Assembly (NCBI GenBank): GCA_963969595.1
Contig: OZ018409.1
Coordinates: 32,377,282 to 32,441,281 of the forward strand
Direction: 5' to 3'
DNA length: 64,000 bases
Source of the DNA: Neckera pumila
Taxonomy: Eukaryota > Streptophyta > Bryopsida > Hypnales > Neckeraceae
Under the pieces are notes generated by a model, which saw only the letters and a program-made list of their open reading frames with translations, was not told the DNA's origin and made no database searches. Shown piece by piece: positions 38,101-49,281 of the stretch; positions within the stretch are counted from its first letter, which is position 1, and each line of letters begins with the position of its first letter. The position numbers and the translations under genes are program-made.

Positions 38101-39290
38101 CTCCATTCCATATTTAAAATTCAAACTCAGTCCATCCACTAACCTCCCGTCCCGCCCCCTCCGCCCCCGAATTCCAGCACCCCAGTTTAATTCCAACCCT
38201 AGTTAAGCGCATTTCCGAAGTTCAGTTCATTCTCCGCTTCTGCGCTGGCTCAGGCAAGCTACACTGATTTCGCCCCTGGTAATAAGAAGAAGAAGTTTTC
38301 CTTGGGGGCCAGAAACACAGGAAGCCAAGACGAAGACGACGAAGACGACGAAGTAGTAGTGAAGACGACGGAAGTGAAGCACAAGCAGAAGCAGCAGCAG
38401 AAGGCAAGCTCATCATGCGTTGTCCTTGTGAAGAAGGAGAGCTGAAGAAGCAGAAGAAGAAGGAGAATAAGTGCCCCTGGCTGCCTTGTCGACGTAGGGT
38501 TTCACGATGCGCTTGGGTCTTCTTCCTTCTCCCGACTCGATCTGCGCCTCAGTAGTCGTAATGCTGATCTTGGTTGCCTCTTCTTTGGAGCGGCCGTGAA
38601 AGCTTTTCGGGGACTGAGAGATTTGGTGCAAGTGGAGGTGGTGGACGTTTCGGTTGGGAGACGATCGGAGAGCTCGCTGGTTTTTGAGCTTCTTTGAGGA
38701 GGAATTTCGAGTTCTGTGGTGGAGGTTTTGGTTTTGGCGGGAATGGGAGTGGTGGTGAAGCGGCGGTGAGTGAGTGTAGTGTAGGGCATTGTTGTTGTTG
38801 TTGTTGTTGTTTGGAGATCAGCAGTGGAGGAGAAGAAAGTTTAATAAGGTGGAGAGCCGGGGTGGAAATGTTTTAGGTTATGAGTTGAGTTGGAGATGAA
38901 GCGGAAACGGAGCATTGGCGGTTTGGAGGTGGATTTGATGGAGGATTAGGTTTTTTGGAGGTGGAGTTTCTTGACGTCAGTGAGTGGCAGGTTTGTTTGA
39001 GGTGTGTATTTTTTTTAGGGAGTTTTGTCGAGGCGGAATGGCGGAGAAGAGGTTTGGAGAACGAGATTGTTGCGTCGATTGGAGCGCATTGTTGTATGGA
39101 AGCGGAAATTTATGTGAGTGAGTTTTTCGAGGATTTCGGTGGTGGCGTTCAAGATTGAGTGACGCGGTTTTCTTCAGTGGTGCGAGTAGATGGTTTAGTC
39201 TCCGGAAGTGGAGCTTGAACATTCTCCCCCCTGTTTACTATCGGGGTTCACAAATGCAGGTGTAGTGTTGCAACTTAAAGAGCGGAGAGA
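38101..39290 (+). promoter_or_regulatory. Promoter and 5' leader of the DDT-PHD gene
   Basis: GC content rises at about 38145 with CCCGTCCCGCCCCCTCCGCC. A telobox-like AACCCTAG lies at 38195-38202, followed by CT-rich and then GAAGA-rich sequence. An in-frame TAA at 39276-39278 bounds the start codon. ACAAATGCAG just before 39260 could be the acceptor of a leader intron. Antisense frames here are composition artefacts. Confidence 0.5.
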
Positions 39291-42200
39291 ATGAGCACTC
39301 CATCGGAGTCTCGTTCGGAGACTCCATCGCGCAGGTATCCGACTCGGTTGAAATCCAGTAGTCCTCTGCCACCTCCGCCTCCGCCTCCGGTGCAGAGTGG
39401 GAGAAAGAAGAGGAGGTTGTCTAAACCTGAGCCGGTACCAAGCTCGCCGTTGCCTAGGTCGCCGTTGCCAAGGTCGCCGTTGCCAAGGTCGCCGTTGCCA
39501 AGCTCACCGGCGCCAAGCTCGCCGTTGTCAAGCTCTCCGCAGACTCCTGCGGTACAAAGTAACGGGGCTGAGTTGTGTTCCTTACCAAGCGCAGACTCTT
39601 GTGAGAGAATTGATCCTGTTGCTGCTGGGTGCTCGGGGCCCGAGTTGCCTCCTTCCTCTCCTAGTCTGAAAGATGTGCCTTCTTCTTCTTTGGGCGATCT
39701 GTTTTCAGTGTACAGCTATCTAAGGTGCTTCAGCCGTTTGCTGTTCTTAAGTCCGTTCTCTCTGGAGAAATTTGTGACTTCACTGTGCGCCAACAATGGA
39801 GATGCGCTAATGGACAGTGTCCATTTTAGTCTACTTGAAGCTGTGAAGCGGCATGCTTTGTCGATGGAGTTATCCTCGTTTTTCGGGTAGGTTTCCTCAA
39901 ATTTACAAGACTTTTCTGAAGGATTGTGCAGTCATAATAATTCTAGATTCGTGCAAGGTGTTCTTCTACACAATTTTTTAATTAAATTGAGCGTCACCGT
40001 CCTGGTGTCCATTTAGCAACGATAAATGTATTTGATTGGGCATTTGAAATCTCTGACTCTTGAACACCTGTTTTTGATGAGAAAGCGAACCATCTTCTTT
40101 TCCCCACATCACGTAGTGGTTCGCCGGGTTTCACTCCGCTGATGATACTTGACACATGTTTTCTCACCTATTAGTTCCCGCAAATGGCAACTGCTGCGCA
40201 CACAATTCCGAACCTGAGATGTTGATCGTGCCTTTGCTGCTTGCAGGGACCTTAACTGGGATCTATTAGATATGGTAACCTGGCCAGTGTACTTACGCTC
40301 GTTTCTAAGGACGCAAGGATACAGCAGTGTCCGCAAGCATAGCCTGGTAAAGGCTGGTTTAGGGAGGGGTGAGTTTCAGAAAAAAGTTTCAGTCGCTGAG
40401 AAGTTGGCCATTTTGAGCTTCCTTTGTGACCACGCCATACAGAATGAAGAGAGTCGGAAAGAAGTCAGTGTGCGGCTTATGGCTGCTCATCAAGCACTTT
40501 TTGAGCCCGCTGTCCAAAGAGACGGAGACACTGATTGGAAACCTCAGGATCCACGACATGAGAGGCTTCAAGAAACACCGCTACTCAGAAAGGTCAGCGA
40601 CAAGTTGCTGAAAGACACCGAGAGAGGAGAATGGAGCAAGGAGGTGCAGCGTGCTGCTACTGCCCTTGGGGGAGATGGTAATAGCAATGATTGTATGATT
40701 TGTGGCATGGACGGTGTTTTGATCTGTTGTGATGCCTGCCCGGCTGCCTATCACTCACGTTGTGTGGGTGCCACCAAGGGGAAGCTTGGCTCGGGAGACT
40801 GGTTTTGTCCAGAATGTCGTCTTCCCTGCACCGGGATACCATATGCAAAGCGATTGCAAGGAGCCTTGGTTTTGGGCATAGGTCCAAGGGAGCGTTTGTT
40901 CCTTGCAACTTGTGATCACCTGCTGGTGTATGTCTCTTACCTCCTCTAAGAACAATCACAGGACAACTGGTGCTTCTGGTCATGTGGACTGTTGGAAATG
41001 ACCCTAAGATGTTAGCTGTGCAGTTTAAACTCCTACAAAGCAATTTTTTTCGCATTTGAGTTTGCTGATCGTAAATGTGGTTTTGCAGGTCTGAGGTAGG
41101 TGAAGACGAAATAAAGTATTGGTACTACGGGGTTTCAGAGCTGCCTTCAGTATTGAAGTATTTGCAAGCTTGTGATCGTGGTTACCATGAATTGCAACAT
41201 AGCATTCGGCGGCAATGGGGAACTGAATTGGTGCCTTTTCTAGAAAGGAGTTCTTCAGAGGATCTAATCGCTTCAAAAGATACGCCTACCTCGAGCCCTC
41301 CAAGGACAAGATGTGTTAGCGAAAGGAAAAGAAAACCTGATAACAATGTAGATAATGAACTAGATTCTGTAGCAAGAAAGACTCCTAAATCAGATGGAAA
41401 ACTCAAGACACCTAAAACCCCTAGATTTTTTATTAACCCTGGTCCGTATGTGAATTACTATACCCATGGTGATGCAGTTGCAACTGCAGCGGATACCTTG
41501 GCAGCCTGGCAGGGTGGGGGAGACCCAGCGTGGGTGCCTGGTACCCGTGCCCGTGGGACAAGCGCAAACGAGCAAGTGAAAGCCTTTACCGTCTCGCTGC
41601 CAATTTTCGCATGGCCTAGCAATAGGAAACTTTTTAGTGAAAAGTGCGGGTGGTGTGGCTTGTGTTCTTCCAATTCTCGAGGCTGCTTATTGGTTCAAAC
41701 GCATATACAAGTCAGTCGCCATGTGGATGATCTCAGACCATTGAAGATTTCTAAGGGGCCACGGCATTTGGGTACTGCGGCAGCGTATGTTTTACACATG
41801 GAAGAAACTCTACATCCGCTCTTAGAGGGAGGGCCATGGGACTTCTCGTTGCAGCGCCAGCGATGGCGGTCACGTTTGGAGAGAAGTCCTTCTGTTATTG
41901 TCATCCAAAAGGCACTTTTGCAGGTCAGCAACTTTGCCAGACTTCTGGTTTGCTGGATTATTTTCGTTAAAGGAATCATAGTGTGCAATTTATCTTTCTT
42001 GATGTTATTTTGCAGAAGAATTTTGTCCTCTTGACTATAATCGTGGCAGTCAGACTAATCTGAGCTACTTTCTGCTCATTCACAATGTAGTTGGAGGCTT
42101 CTTTACGATCAATTGCCATTTCAACAGACTGGGTGAAGCATCCAGATCTTGCGCCGATGTTGTGGCCAGCATGCATGGTCAAGAGACAATCCCTTCCCTG

Positions 42201-44960
42201 GGCACCTCAGAATGTGGTTCCCCCAATTCGATATTGTGGGGCGCAATGGTGGCGAGGTGGCAGAGTGGCTCGGTTGCTATGTGATTGGGAAAGTCTTCCA
42301 CAGGAAAGCTTAAAACAAGCTGCTCGCAAAGGTTAGTGAGTATCCATTGTCACAGGTGTTTTACTCGATACGTTTGCTGATGCCTCATCTCATATTTCTT
42401 TGTTTGTCTCTATCTGGTTCTTCATTCGATCCTTTCTGAACCTGGCATGGCGAGCCCGTTTAAAACGTTGCACTGCCTGCTTCTTTGTGCTGGTGGTACT
42501 TGGTTCAGAGTTTATGCGTCTGACTACACATGACTCTACAGGGGGCGGGAAAGTAATTTCTGGTCTTTTGTACAATGACACCAATGCTATTCCACAAAGG
42601 TCAAAGCAATGTGCATGGCGAACAAGAGTTGAGACCGCATCAAGTGTAGCTGAAATTGGACTTCAGGTGACCAATCTTGAGTTTATAGAGATCTTTTACT
42701 CATAAATTTTCAAATGTAGCCCCTGAACCCTATTAGATCAGGAGTTTGTTGATGCTCATTCATGTTTGGTTATGTTCTGGAAGAGTACTTGTAGCTTTTC
42801 TGGATGCTCACATTACAAGGTTAGGAGTTGCCTTTCAAGCTAGTACTTAACACTGGGATACTACCGATTGCTTCTACACAGGTCCGCTATCTTGACTTGC
42901 AAGTGAAGTGGAAAGAACTTTTAGCAGATCCTGGTGAAATCGAAACACCCTACATTTACGGAAAATCTAAGGAAGAAACCGTGACAAAGTATTTGGTCCC
43001 TATGACATGCGAAGAAATCGCAGCTGAGAAATTGAACAAGGATTCTCAGCCTTCAGAGACCTTAATCAGTTCGGAAGGAGTAAAGCAGGTGTGGAAGCCT
43101 GAGCAGCAGGTGCCCCTTTGTAAAGTGAAATTATATGAGAAGGAGCATTTTGGAGAGAAGGGCAAGAAGGGAACTCCAGGGAAGAAGAAAAAAGGTCCAA
43201 ACAAAGGAAAAGGAACAGGTCCATTAAAAAAGCGAACACTTAGTGTTGTTATGGAGAAATTGCTTGAACTAGTCAAAGTTGACGAGAGGAAGCTTGAACT
43301 TTCGGCGAAGAAGCTACAAGGTTGTAAATCTCCTCTGAAGGCAGAGAAGAAGCCAGAACCTGTTATTATCAGGTGTGCACGCTACCACGAGTTCTCTTTA
43401 ACATATTCAGTGTGGTCACAAGAGAGATTTCTTAAATAGAAAACTTGTTTGGATAAGCCTTTTATATCACCTGTCCTTTTTGGCTGTGAGATCAAAGTTA
43501 CTAACCTCAATTTTACTTTTGTGCCATGCAGGCGACAGTGCAATCGTTGCTCAGGTAAATATTCTTATAATCCCATTTTATTTATGCATGTATTGTGTCT
43601 TCATCTATGTTGCATATTTCATTTTGAACCACTGAGTATTATTTATTCTACACTGTCATGTCAATTCAGCATCTCTGCTCTGCATAATGTGTACAGCTGT
43701 GGGTCTCGATCACTTTCCAGTCTTATCGAAGGCATTTATTGCTTGGAATTCAGTGCCAATGTCAGGAATTCTAGGTTCTAGAAGTCGAACAGATCTAGAG
43801 CGCCCTTCGGAGAAATGCATAATGATTGACGAGGTTTCGGATGTGATTTGGCAGTTGATGGTGATAAAGCTGAGCTCTCGACGGTGGATGGTATGCTGGT
43901 GTGCGGACAGTGCCACGGAAAACGACCACGGAAGCTCTCTGCAAAGGCCCTTGCAATGCTCTCTAGTGAAGAGGCTGTGAGTGACGAATTGAGTCCCACT
44001 GAGATTGAGAATGGTAAGGTGTTCACCAAAGTGGAATCTCCTCCTCTGAAACTGGAATGGAGCGGCACTTCACTCAGGAAATCTGGCCGGAAGAGAAAAA
44101 GAATCAATATCAATGCTGGAGTATTTGCCTGGTGTGATGCACATCAAGTGCCATACAATGGCTCAACGAAGATGGAAACGAGGGCGAAGTTTGCTCGCCT
44201 GGTGTGATCTTGTTCTTCTATTTTGGTTCTGCCAACCCCAAATCCTTTAAAAATGGCAGCAGGTCGTACACTAGTACTGTGGCTCTTTTTTGGTCGGTCG
44301 GTCTTTAAAAGCTCATGCAAAGTGAGCATTCTTTGACAATCACTTGGAAGTTCAGATGCCAAAGATATCTGGCTAACTCTTTTCCTATTCTCTATTCGGT
44401 ATTGTTGGGATTATCGCCCAGGGCTTAGGCTGACATTTGCAGGATCCTGACTTAATCGATCCTGTCTCAATTGTAATTGAACTGTTGAATCTCAAACTCT
44501 GAACATGTGGTCACATTTTTCTCTTTATTTCTGGCACCTTTGGTATTGTTTCACAATCCAAGTAGATTGCCACACCTCGCAACTAGTAACGTAGGTAACG
44601 GAGAAAGCTTGTAAGCTTATGGCGACCATCACAAGGGTGAAGGAGATAGAGGTGAGAGAGACAGATGCAATCATGTGAAATGTACTGTAGTTGATTTTCA
44701 TGATATGCAGGTGCCGATTTATTTGTGATGAATGCAAATCCTTCAGGCAAAAGCATAATGAAGGAGTTACACTAGTCTTAAATCTTAAGTCTATTCAAAC
44801 AGGTTTAAATTTTAAGTCTATTCAATCAGGTTTAAATCTTCAGTCTATTTCAATCAGGTTTCTGAGCCTATATGGTGGCAAGGGAAATGCATTGGTGTTC
44901 CGTGGCAGTGGAGTGGGAAATGTGTTGTCAGAGAGGATTGACGGATATTGCATTGAATGA
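39291..44960 (+). CDS. PTM: DDT-WHIM-PHD transcription/chromatin protein, PTM-like, 9 exons
   Basis: Coding exons: 39291-39886, 40247-40927, 41089-41923, 42091-42331, 42542-42666, 42882-43372, 43532-43554, 43855-44203, 44711-44960. The joined frame gives 1196 residues. The N-terminus is basic and Ser/Pro-rich with SPLPR repeats (52-83). The DDT domain is at about 134-190 (LGDLFSVYSYLRCFSRLL). A WHIM-type segment (NWDLLDMVTWPVYLRSFL) begins at about 202. A C4HC3 PHD finger is at 348-389. A block with YVNYYTHGDA and the exon 4-6 region follow the order of flowering-plant PTM-like proteins. The Lys/Gly-rich linker precedes CNRC (993-996) and CGQC (1014-1017). Arabidopsis PTM links plastid signals to nuclear transcription through its PHD finger. 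That protein is membrane-anchored, but no transmembrane segment is visible here, so a purely nuclear role is possible. Exon 7 is only 23 nt. The exon 8 acceptor (43855, or 43834) and exon 9 are less certain: without the last splice the protein stops at 44205-44207. Confidence 0.85.
39441..39539 (+). repeat. 15-bp tandem repeat coding SPLPR-like pentapeptides
   Basis: Six to seven units of AGGTCGCCGTTGCCA or close variants encode the repeated Ser-Pro-Leu-Pro-Arg/Ser stretch of the DDT-PHD protein. The region is probably disordered. Confidence 0.9.
44777..44858 (+). repeat. 27-bp triple tandem repeat within the probable last exon
   Basis: Three units of about 27 bp (TTTAAATCTTAAGTCTATTC then AATCAGG). 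In the exon 9 frame they encode LNLKSIQTG, LNFKSIQSG and LNLQSIS. The third unit has one extra base. Confidence 0.9.
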
Positions 44961-45474
44961 GAATCGCAGTTTTGAAGGGGCCGGGATTGCCAATGCCGGC
45001 CCACTGGCCCACTGGCCCGTCCTTCCACCGGCCACTTCCATGCTGACCACGCACATACATGACTTTGACGGCACTCACTCTTCGAATGCCGGGCCTCCAC
45101 TGGTGGCCCTGGCGGAACTTTCCACGAGCCTTATAATTGTTGCTGCCACAAAAGCACCAAATGGCCGACACTTTCGCTGCCCCTGCTTAGATGCGGGGTC
45201 CAAAGGATAGAGCAAGCCCAATGCAGAGACTGAGAGCGACACTTGAAACGGGGTGGGCCGCAGAGTCGTGGGGTGGGGCGGGCCGGGCCTCTTGCGATCA
45301 GGGCACAACCTGCATTAGATGATATTTTGGGGTCTTGGAGGGCCGTTTCAGGCTTGTTCCCTGATCTGCCCAGATTCAGTGAACGTTGGTACGAGTGTGT
45401 CAGAATTTTTTTTTTTCAGCAGGAGACAGCAGGGGAATTTGGAGCCCTCTAAGACCCCCGAATCTCATCTAATG
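44951..45474. mobile_element. MITE-like TIR element, family H copy H2, GC-rich
   Basis: Left end CATTGAATGAGAATCGC is mirrored by CGAATCTCATCTAATG at the right, matching the CATTAGAKGAGAT ends of H1. The interior is GC-rich (repeated GGCCCACTGGCCC) and has spurious frames on both strands. The left inverted repeat overlaps the end of the DDT-PHD reading frame and supplies its stop codon at 44958-44960. Confidence 0.7.
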
Positions 45475-45747
45475 CCAACAAATGCTTCAACGGTTTGAGA
45501 CCCATCAAATGTCACAGTAGAGTTCTTTTTTAATTTTTTAGTGAACATCTTTGCCCTTTTGAGTGTGTTGTGGGTGAATGTCATAGAATCTTAGTTTCCA
45601 GGGTGTTGTTTGGTGCTTAGCAAATCTCCTCAAAATACCGTGGGTTGCAACGGGTGCATTGGGGTGTGATTATTTGCACAAGCTCGTTAAACGCCCCGTT
45701 TGCACCATTCTTGTGTCTGTACACGGGCTGCATTGGAGCTGCTCTTA
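45475..45747. other. Intergenic DNA with TIR-like ends, unresolved element
   Basis: GGGTGCATTGGGGTGTG at about 45654 and GGCTGCATTGGAGCTGCTCT at 45728 look like ends of elements with CCAATGCA-type TIRs. They are probably a fragment of another MITE next to D2. Boundaries could not be resolved. Confidence 0.35.
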
Positions 45748-46201
45748 GCCAACATTTGCAATGCATTCATGGCAAACAATCCATGTATGCACAAATGGAG
45801 GGGCATTCCATGAGACCCGCATAGTCCCGGGTTGTTTTTTAGAGCAAATTGATCTAATGCAAAGCTTGCAATCCAAACTTCAAATGAACTTTTTTGCATT
45901 ATAAAAAAAAAAAGGGTCAAGATTCTACATTAAAAAAAGACTTTTCATGCAAACAAGGGAAGATCAAATTTATTAGCACACATACCACTACTTGAAAAGG
46001 TATGACAATAATGAGTATTCCTAAAACGGGCCAACTTGCAGGCCCTTTATACTTTACAAATTGGTTGCGTATGGGAAGGATAATGACGGCTTGGAAATAA
46101 AGAGAGAGCTATGCCGATTGCATTGGGAAATGTTTTTTGGAATTGCTCCTTTACTTTGCCGATACGGTCTTGAAAGTCGAATGCATTACAGATGCTCTTA
46201 G
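45748..46201 (-). mobile_element. MITE-like element, family D copy D2
   Basis: Left end AACATTTGCAATGCATTC pairs with GAATGCATTACAGATGCTC at the right. The interior matches D1 in reverse in at least five ordered blocks, including AAAAGGTATGACAATAATGA and TTTTCATGCAAACAAGGGAA. Confidence 0.7.
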
Positions 46202-46622
46202 TGGGTAAATGATAAAAAGAAAAAAAATGGTCAAGCATCTTCAGTTCGCCTTCTAAAGATGCACGGCAATAGTAATGGTAAGTCCTACATGGGGTTCAAG
46301 AAATGCAATAGAAACCTATCCCAATTCCAAAGGCACCTCCCACTTTACCTTTTTGAGGGTGGAACACTTCTTGGCTTGGGTACAACAAGAATTGGCCCTT
46401 TGTTGTGCCTTCTAAGTTGCTCTGTAGTCCTCGGTCAATATAATCATGGCGATTAGTCATAGCAGTTAATGTGAAATAAAATAATTGCCTTGTAGAAACG
46501 ACTTGGCATTCTCTCCACTTATGCCGTTTTCACTAGCCCTGCTGAAGGAAGTTGCAGGGCGATCTAATCTTGCAGATGCAGCAGAATTATTGATGTGGAA
46601 CAAAAGAATTGCAAAGCCCTCC
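46202..46622. other. Intergenic DNA with a short coding-like stretch
   Basis: A frame at 46485-46685 (+) contains LLKEVAGRSNLADAAELL, which has protein-like composition for about 27 codons. It then runs into element A4. No start, splice partner or known domain could be assigned. It may be an old exon fragment or chance. Confidence 0.25.
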
Positions 46623-47547
46623 TTAATCCCTAAAGGCCCAAGGCCTTTTTTCTGCCAAAAAACACCCAAAACTGCCATTTTTTAACAAAGAGTGAAAAAA
46701 AATTAAAAATGTTTTTTTTGCACATCTAACTGTAGGATCTTACACCTAACTAGTATGAGAATGTGTGGAAAAAATTTCAGAATTTTTGACCGTACAAATT
46801 GCAAGATATCTACGTTTAAAGTGAAAAAAACAAAATTTTCAGCACATTGTGGGACTGGATTTTTTGACTTTGAACTTTTTTAACTTAAAATTTTTACACT
46901 ACAGAGTTTTGAGCTTTAAATTTTTATAGTGGAGAATTGAGTTGACAATCTACACCAAGAAAAAAAATTAAAAAAAACTTAATTTTCATTATTGAAAAAA
47001 TTGTTAAATAGAAGTAGGTACGAGATAGAAGGAAAATCTAAAATATTCATATATTTTAGATGGAATTAAAATGCACTAATCCCAACAGTCAGATTGTTCT
47101 AGCAAGTAAACTTAACCATGCAAAAAAAAAATTTGAAAATTTTGAAAAATTGCATTCAGAAATGAACCCTACAAGTTATTTTTTTCAAAAAGATGCTCTA
47201 ACTTCCCGAAAAACAAGAATGTCCATAACTTTCTCATAACAAGTCCAAATGAAATGAATCAAAGCTGTTAAGATAGATAAAAATATAATCTATGAGAAAA
47301 AAAATACTAAGAAAAAAAAAAAAAAGTGCAAATTTTTTTGCTGCCCGCCGTCCCCTGTTTTGAACTTATTTGGTCATAACTTTTGTTCCCGGGCACCGAT
47401 TGTGAAAAAAATTATATTCCCATGAAGCTAATCAGTTTTTCTACCTCCCAAAAAAGTTTCAAAAAATTAGGAGAAAATTTCAGCCCGTAGGTACCTGCCC
47501 GAAAAACACATTTGCCCTCGAAGAGACAACAGGCTTTTAGGGATTAA
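46623..47547 (+). mobile_element. TTAA-flanked TIR element, family A copy A4 (subfamily 2)
   Basis: TTAA then TCCCTAAAGGCCCAAGGCC at the left, and GGCTTTTAGGGA then TTAA at the right. It contains the motifs GAATTTTTGACCGTACAAAT and TTCCCGGGCACCGATTG. Flanks outside TTAA (AGCCCTCC, GCCACCTT) are not duplicated. It is non-coding. Confidence 0.85.
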
Positions 47548-47643
47548 GCCACCTTTCATCAATAGCCAATGAGTGATCATTTGGTTTAATTTTCCTGAGT
47601 AAACGTCATGTTTTGTCTTTGAACTTCTTAAGAGTCCAAGCTC

Positions 47644-48868
47644 TAAAGTAGTCTGTTCTTAAACCGACCATTTAAGAGCTGATTGCCTTTTCAGGGAAGC
47701 TAAGCTCCTTGAAACATATTCAATAAAAAATTTGTAGGAAGAAAAATGGAATAAGCATCTAACCCAAGTTGTTTCATATTTTTTGGACCTTTGTGAAATT
47801 AGTTACAAATTTTTGAAGTTAAGCCCTAAAGGCCCAAGGCATTTTTTAGGTCCAAAACCACGAAAAACTATCATTTCTGCTGCAATCACTCAAGAAACAA
47901 AAAAAATCTTGTTTCTTAGAATCCAACAGTAGGATCTTGTATTGCACTTGTTTTAGATCATGTGGTACAAATTTCATGAAGTTTGACCGTACAAATTGGA
48001 AGATATTAGCATTTGAAGTTGGAAAAAGAAGTTTTTTGAACTGTGGCCTGCAATTTTAGATAACTTTGACGTCCATTTGTAGATTTTTTGTGCACTATAC
48101 ACTATTATGTTAAAATTTTATATGTTGAACATTTGATTTGAGAGTTGGGGAAAAAAATTTCAGAATGTCAAAACTTGATTTTCACATATAAAAAAACTAT
48201 TAAGTAGAAGTAGGTCCAAAATTGAATGAAACACTAAATCGTTAATAGATCCTAGGTGAAATTAAAACACCATAATCCCAATGGTGGGATTGTTCTTGCA
48301 AACAAACTTAACCTTGTCAAAAAAAAATCGAAAAAAATTGAAAATTACATTCAAAAATGAATTCTATAAGTTGTTTTTTGAAGAAGATGCTTAGATTGTC
48401 CGAAAAGCAAGATTGTCCATAACTTTCTCATTCTAAGTCCAAATAGAATGAACCAAAGCTTCAAATGTAGACAAAAATATGATCTTTGAAAGGATTCTTT
48501 TTTTTTTTTCAAATCAATTTTTTATAGTTTTTTTTTCTACCTTGCAAGTTGCTTTTTTGACTTCGGATAGCATAACTTTTGCTCTTGGGCACCGATTGAA
48601 AAAAAATTATATTTTTAAAAAGCTAATGTGATATCCTATCTTCAAAAAAATTTCAAAATGTTAGATCAAAATTTGAGGTCACACGAGCCTACCCAAAATC
48701 CCAAGTGTCCCCCGAGGAGACTTTGGGCCTTTAGGGGTTAAAACATAATGGTCACTGAAATCGACCACCTGCTGAAAATGTACACTATTAGTACATCAAA
48801 GAAAGCAAAATGTACCTCTATGTCATAGTCGCTCTTAGTGCCCTCTCGCTTTAGAGCAGACTACCTTA
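47644..48868. mobile_element. MITE-like element, family F copy F2, split by insertion of A5
   Basis: Left end TAAAGTAGTCTGTTCTTAAA and right end CGCTTTAGAGCAGACTACCT then TA are inverted versions of each other and match the ends of F1 (60539-60939). About 300 bp belong to F2. The remainder is copy A5 (47819-48741) inserted inside it. Confidence 0.6.
47819..48741 (+). mobile_element. TTAA-flanked TIR element, family A copy A5 (subfamily 1), nested in F2
   Basis: TTAA then GCCCTAAAGGCCCAAGGC at the left, and GGCCTTTAGGGG then TTAA at the right. The interior follows A1 closely (CATGAAGTTTGACCGTACAA, GAAGATATTAGCATTTGAAG). It is non-coding. Confidence 0.85.
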
Positions 48869-49013
48869 ATTGGAAGTCCGACCTTCATGCTTCTCACTCG
48901 AGATTGAGTGCTTTCTTTAGTACATCTAAGTGTGTTTCTGTTAAGTGAGTTTTTCAAATGGAGTTGATTCATGTTTCAGAAGGAAACGGCAACAAGCGAG
49001 AGTCATTTCTATA
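48869..49013. other. Short intergenic stretch, nothing identified
   Basis: Mixed-composition sequence between two TIR elements, with no frame or repeat seen. Confidence 0.4.
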
Positions 49014-49281
49014 CAAGAACCTCATGGCTTTCGGCCACGGTGAACTAACCCCCTCGCTTGGCCCGCCCAAGCCATTCCAGGGGTGCATGTAAAAAAAAGC
49101 CCCTTGTTTTGTGCCGTGTTAAATTTATGTTCTTCACCTCACCTAGCTAATTTGGGGATTCTGATTGCAAATATAAATTCAAAATTTGTAAATTTTATCA
49201 TGTGTGGCAAATAAAAATTTTCAAGATTTTCCCTAATGGCCAAGCAAGGGGGGCGGTTCACCCCGACCATGGCTTTCTTAG
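49014..49281. mobile_element. Foldback MITE-like element with GC-rich arms, copy I1
   Basis: The left arm (CTCATGGCTTTC ... GGTGAAC ... CTCGCTTGGCC) is mirrored by the right arm (GGCCAAGCAAGGGG ... GTTCACC ... CCATGGCTTTCTTAG). The arms are about 50-60 bp, with an AT-rich core of about 150 bp. No coding frame. Confidence 0.7.

Noticed and set aside
38222..38789. Minus-strand frames rich in Ser, Arg and Pro upstream of the DDT-PHD gene
   Set aside because: They are antisense shadows of GAAGA and GGTGG-rich leader sequence.
44840..45308. Frames up to 112 codons on both strands in GC-rich DNA
   Set aside because: They lie within the inverted-repeat element H2 and have no family resemblance.
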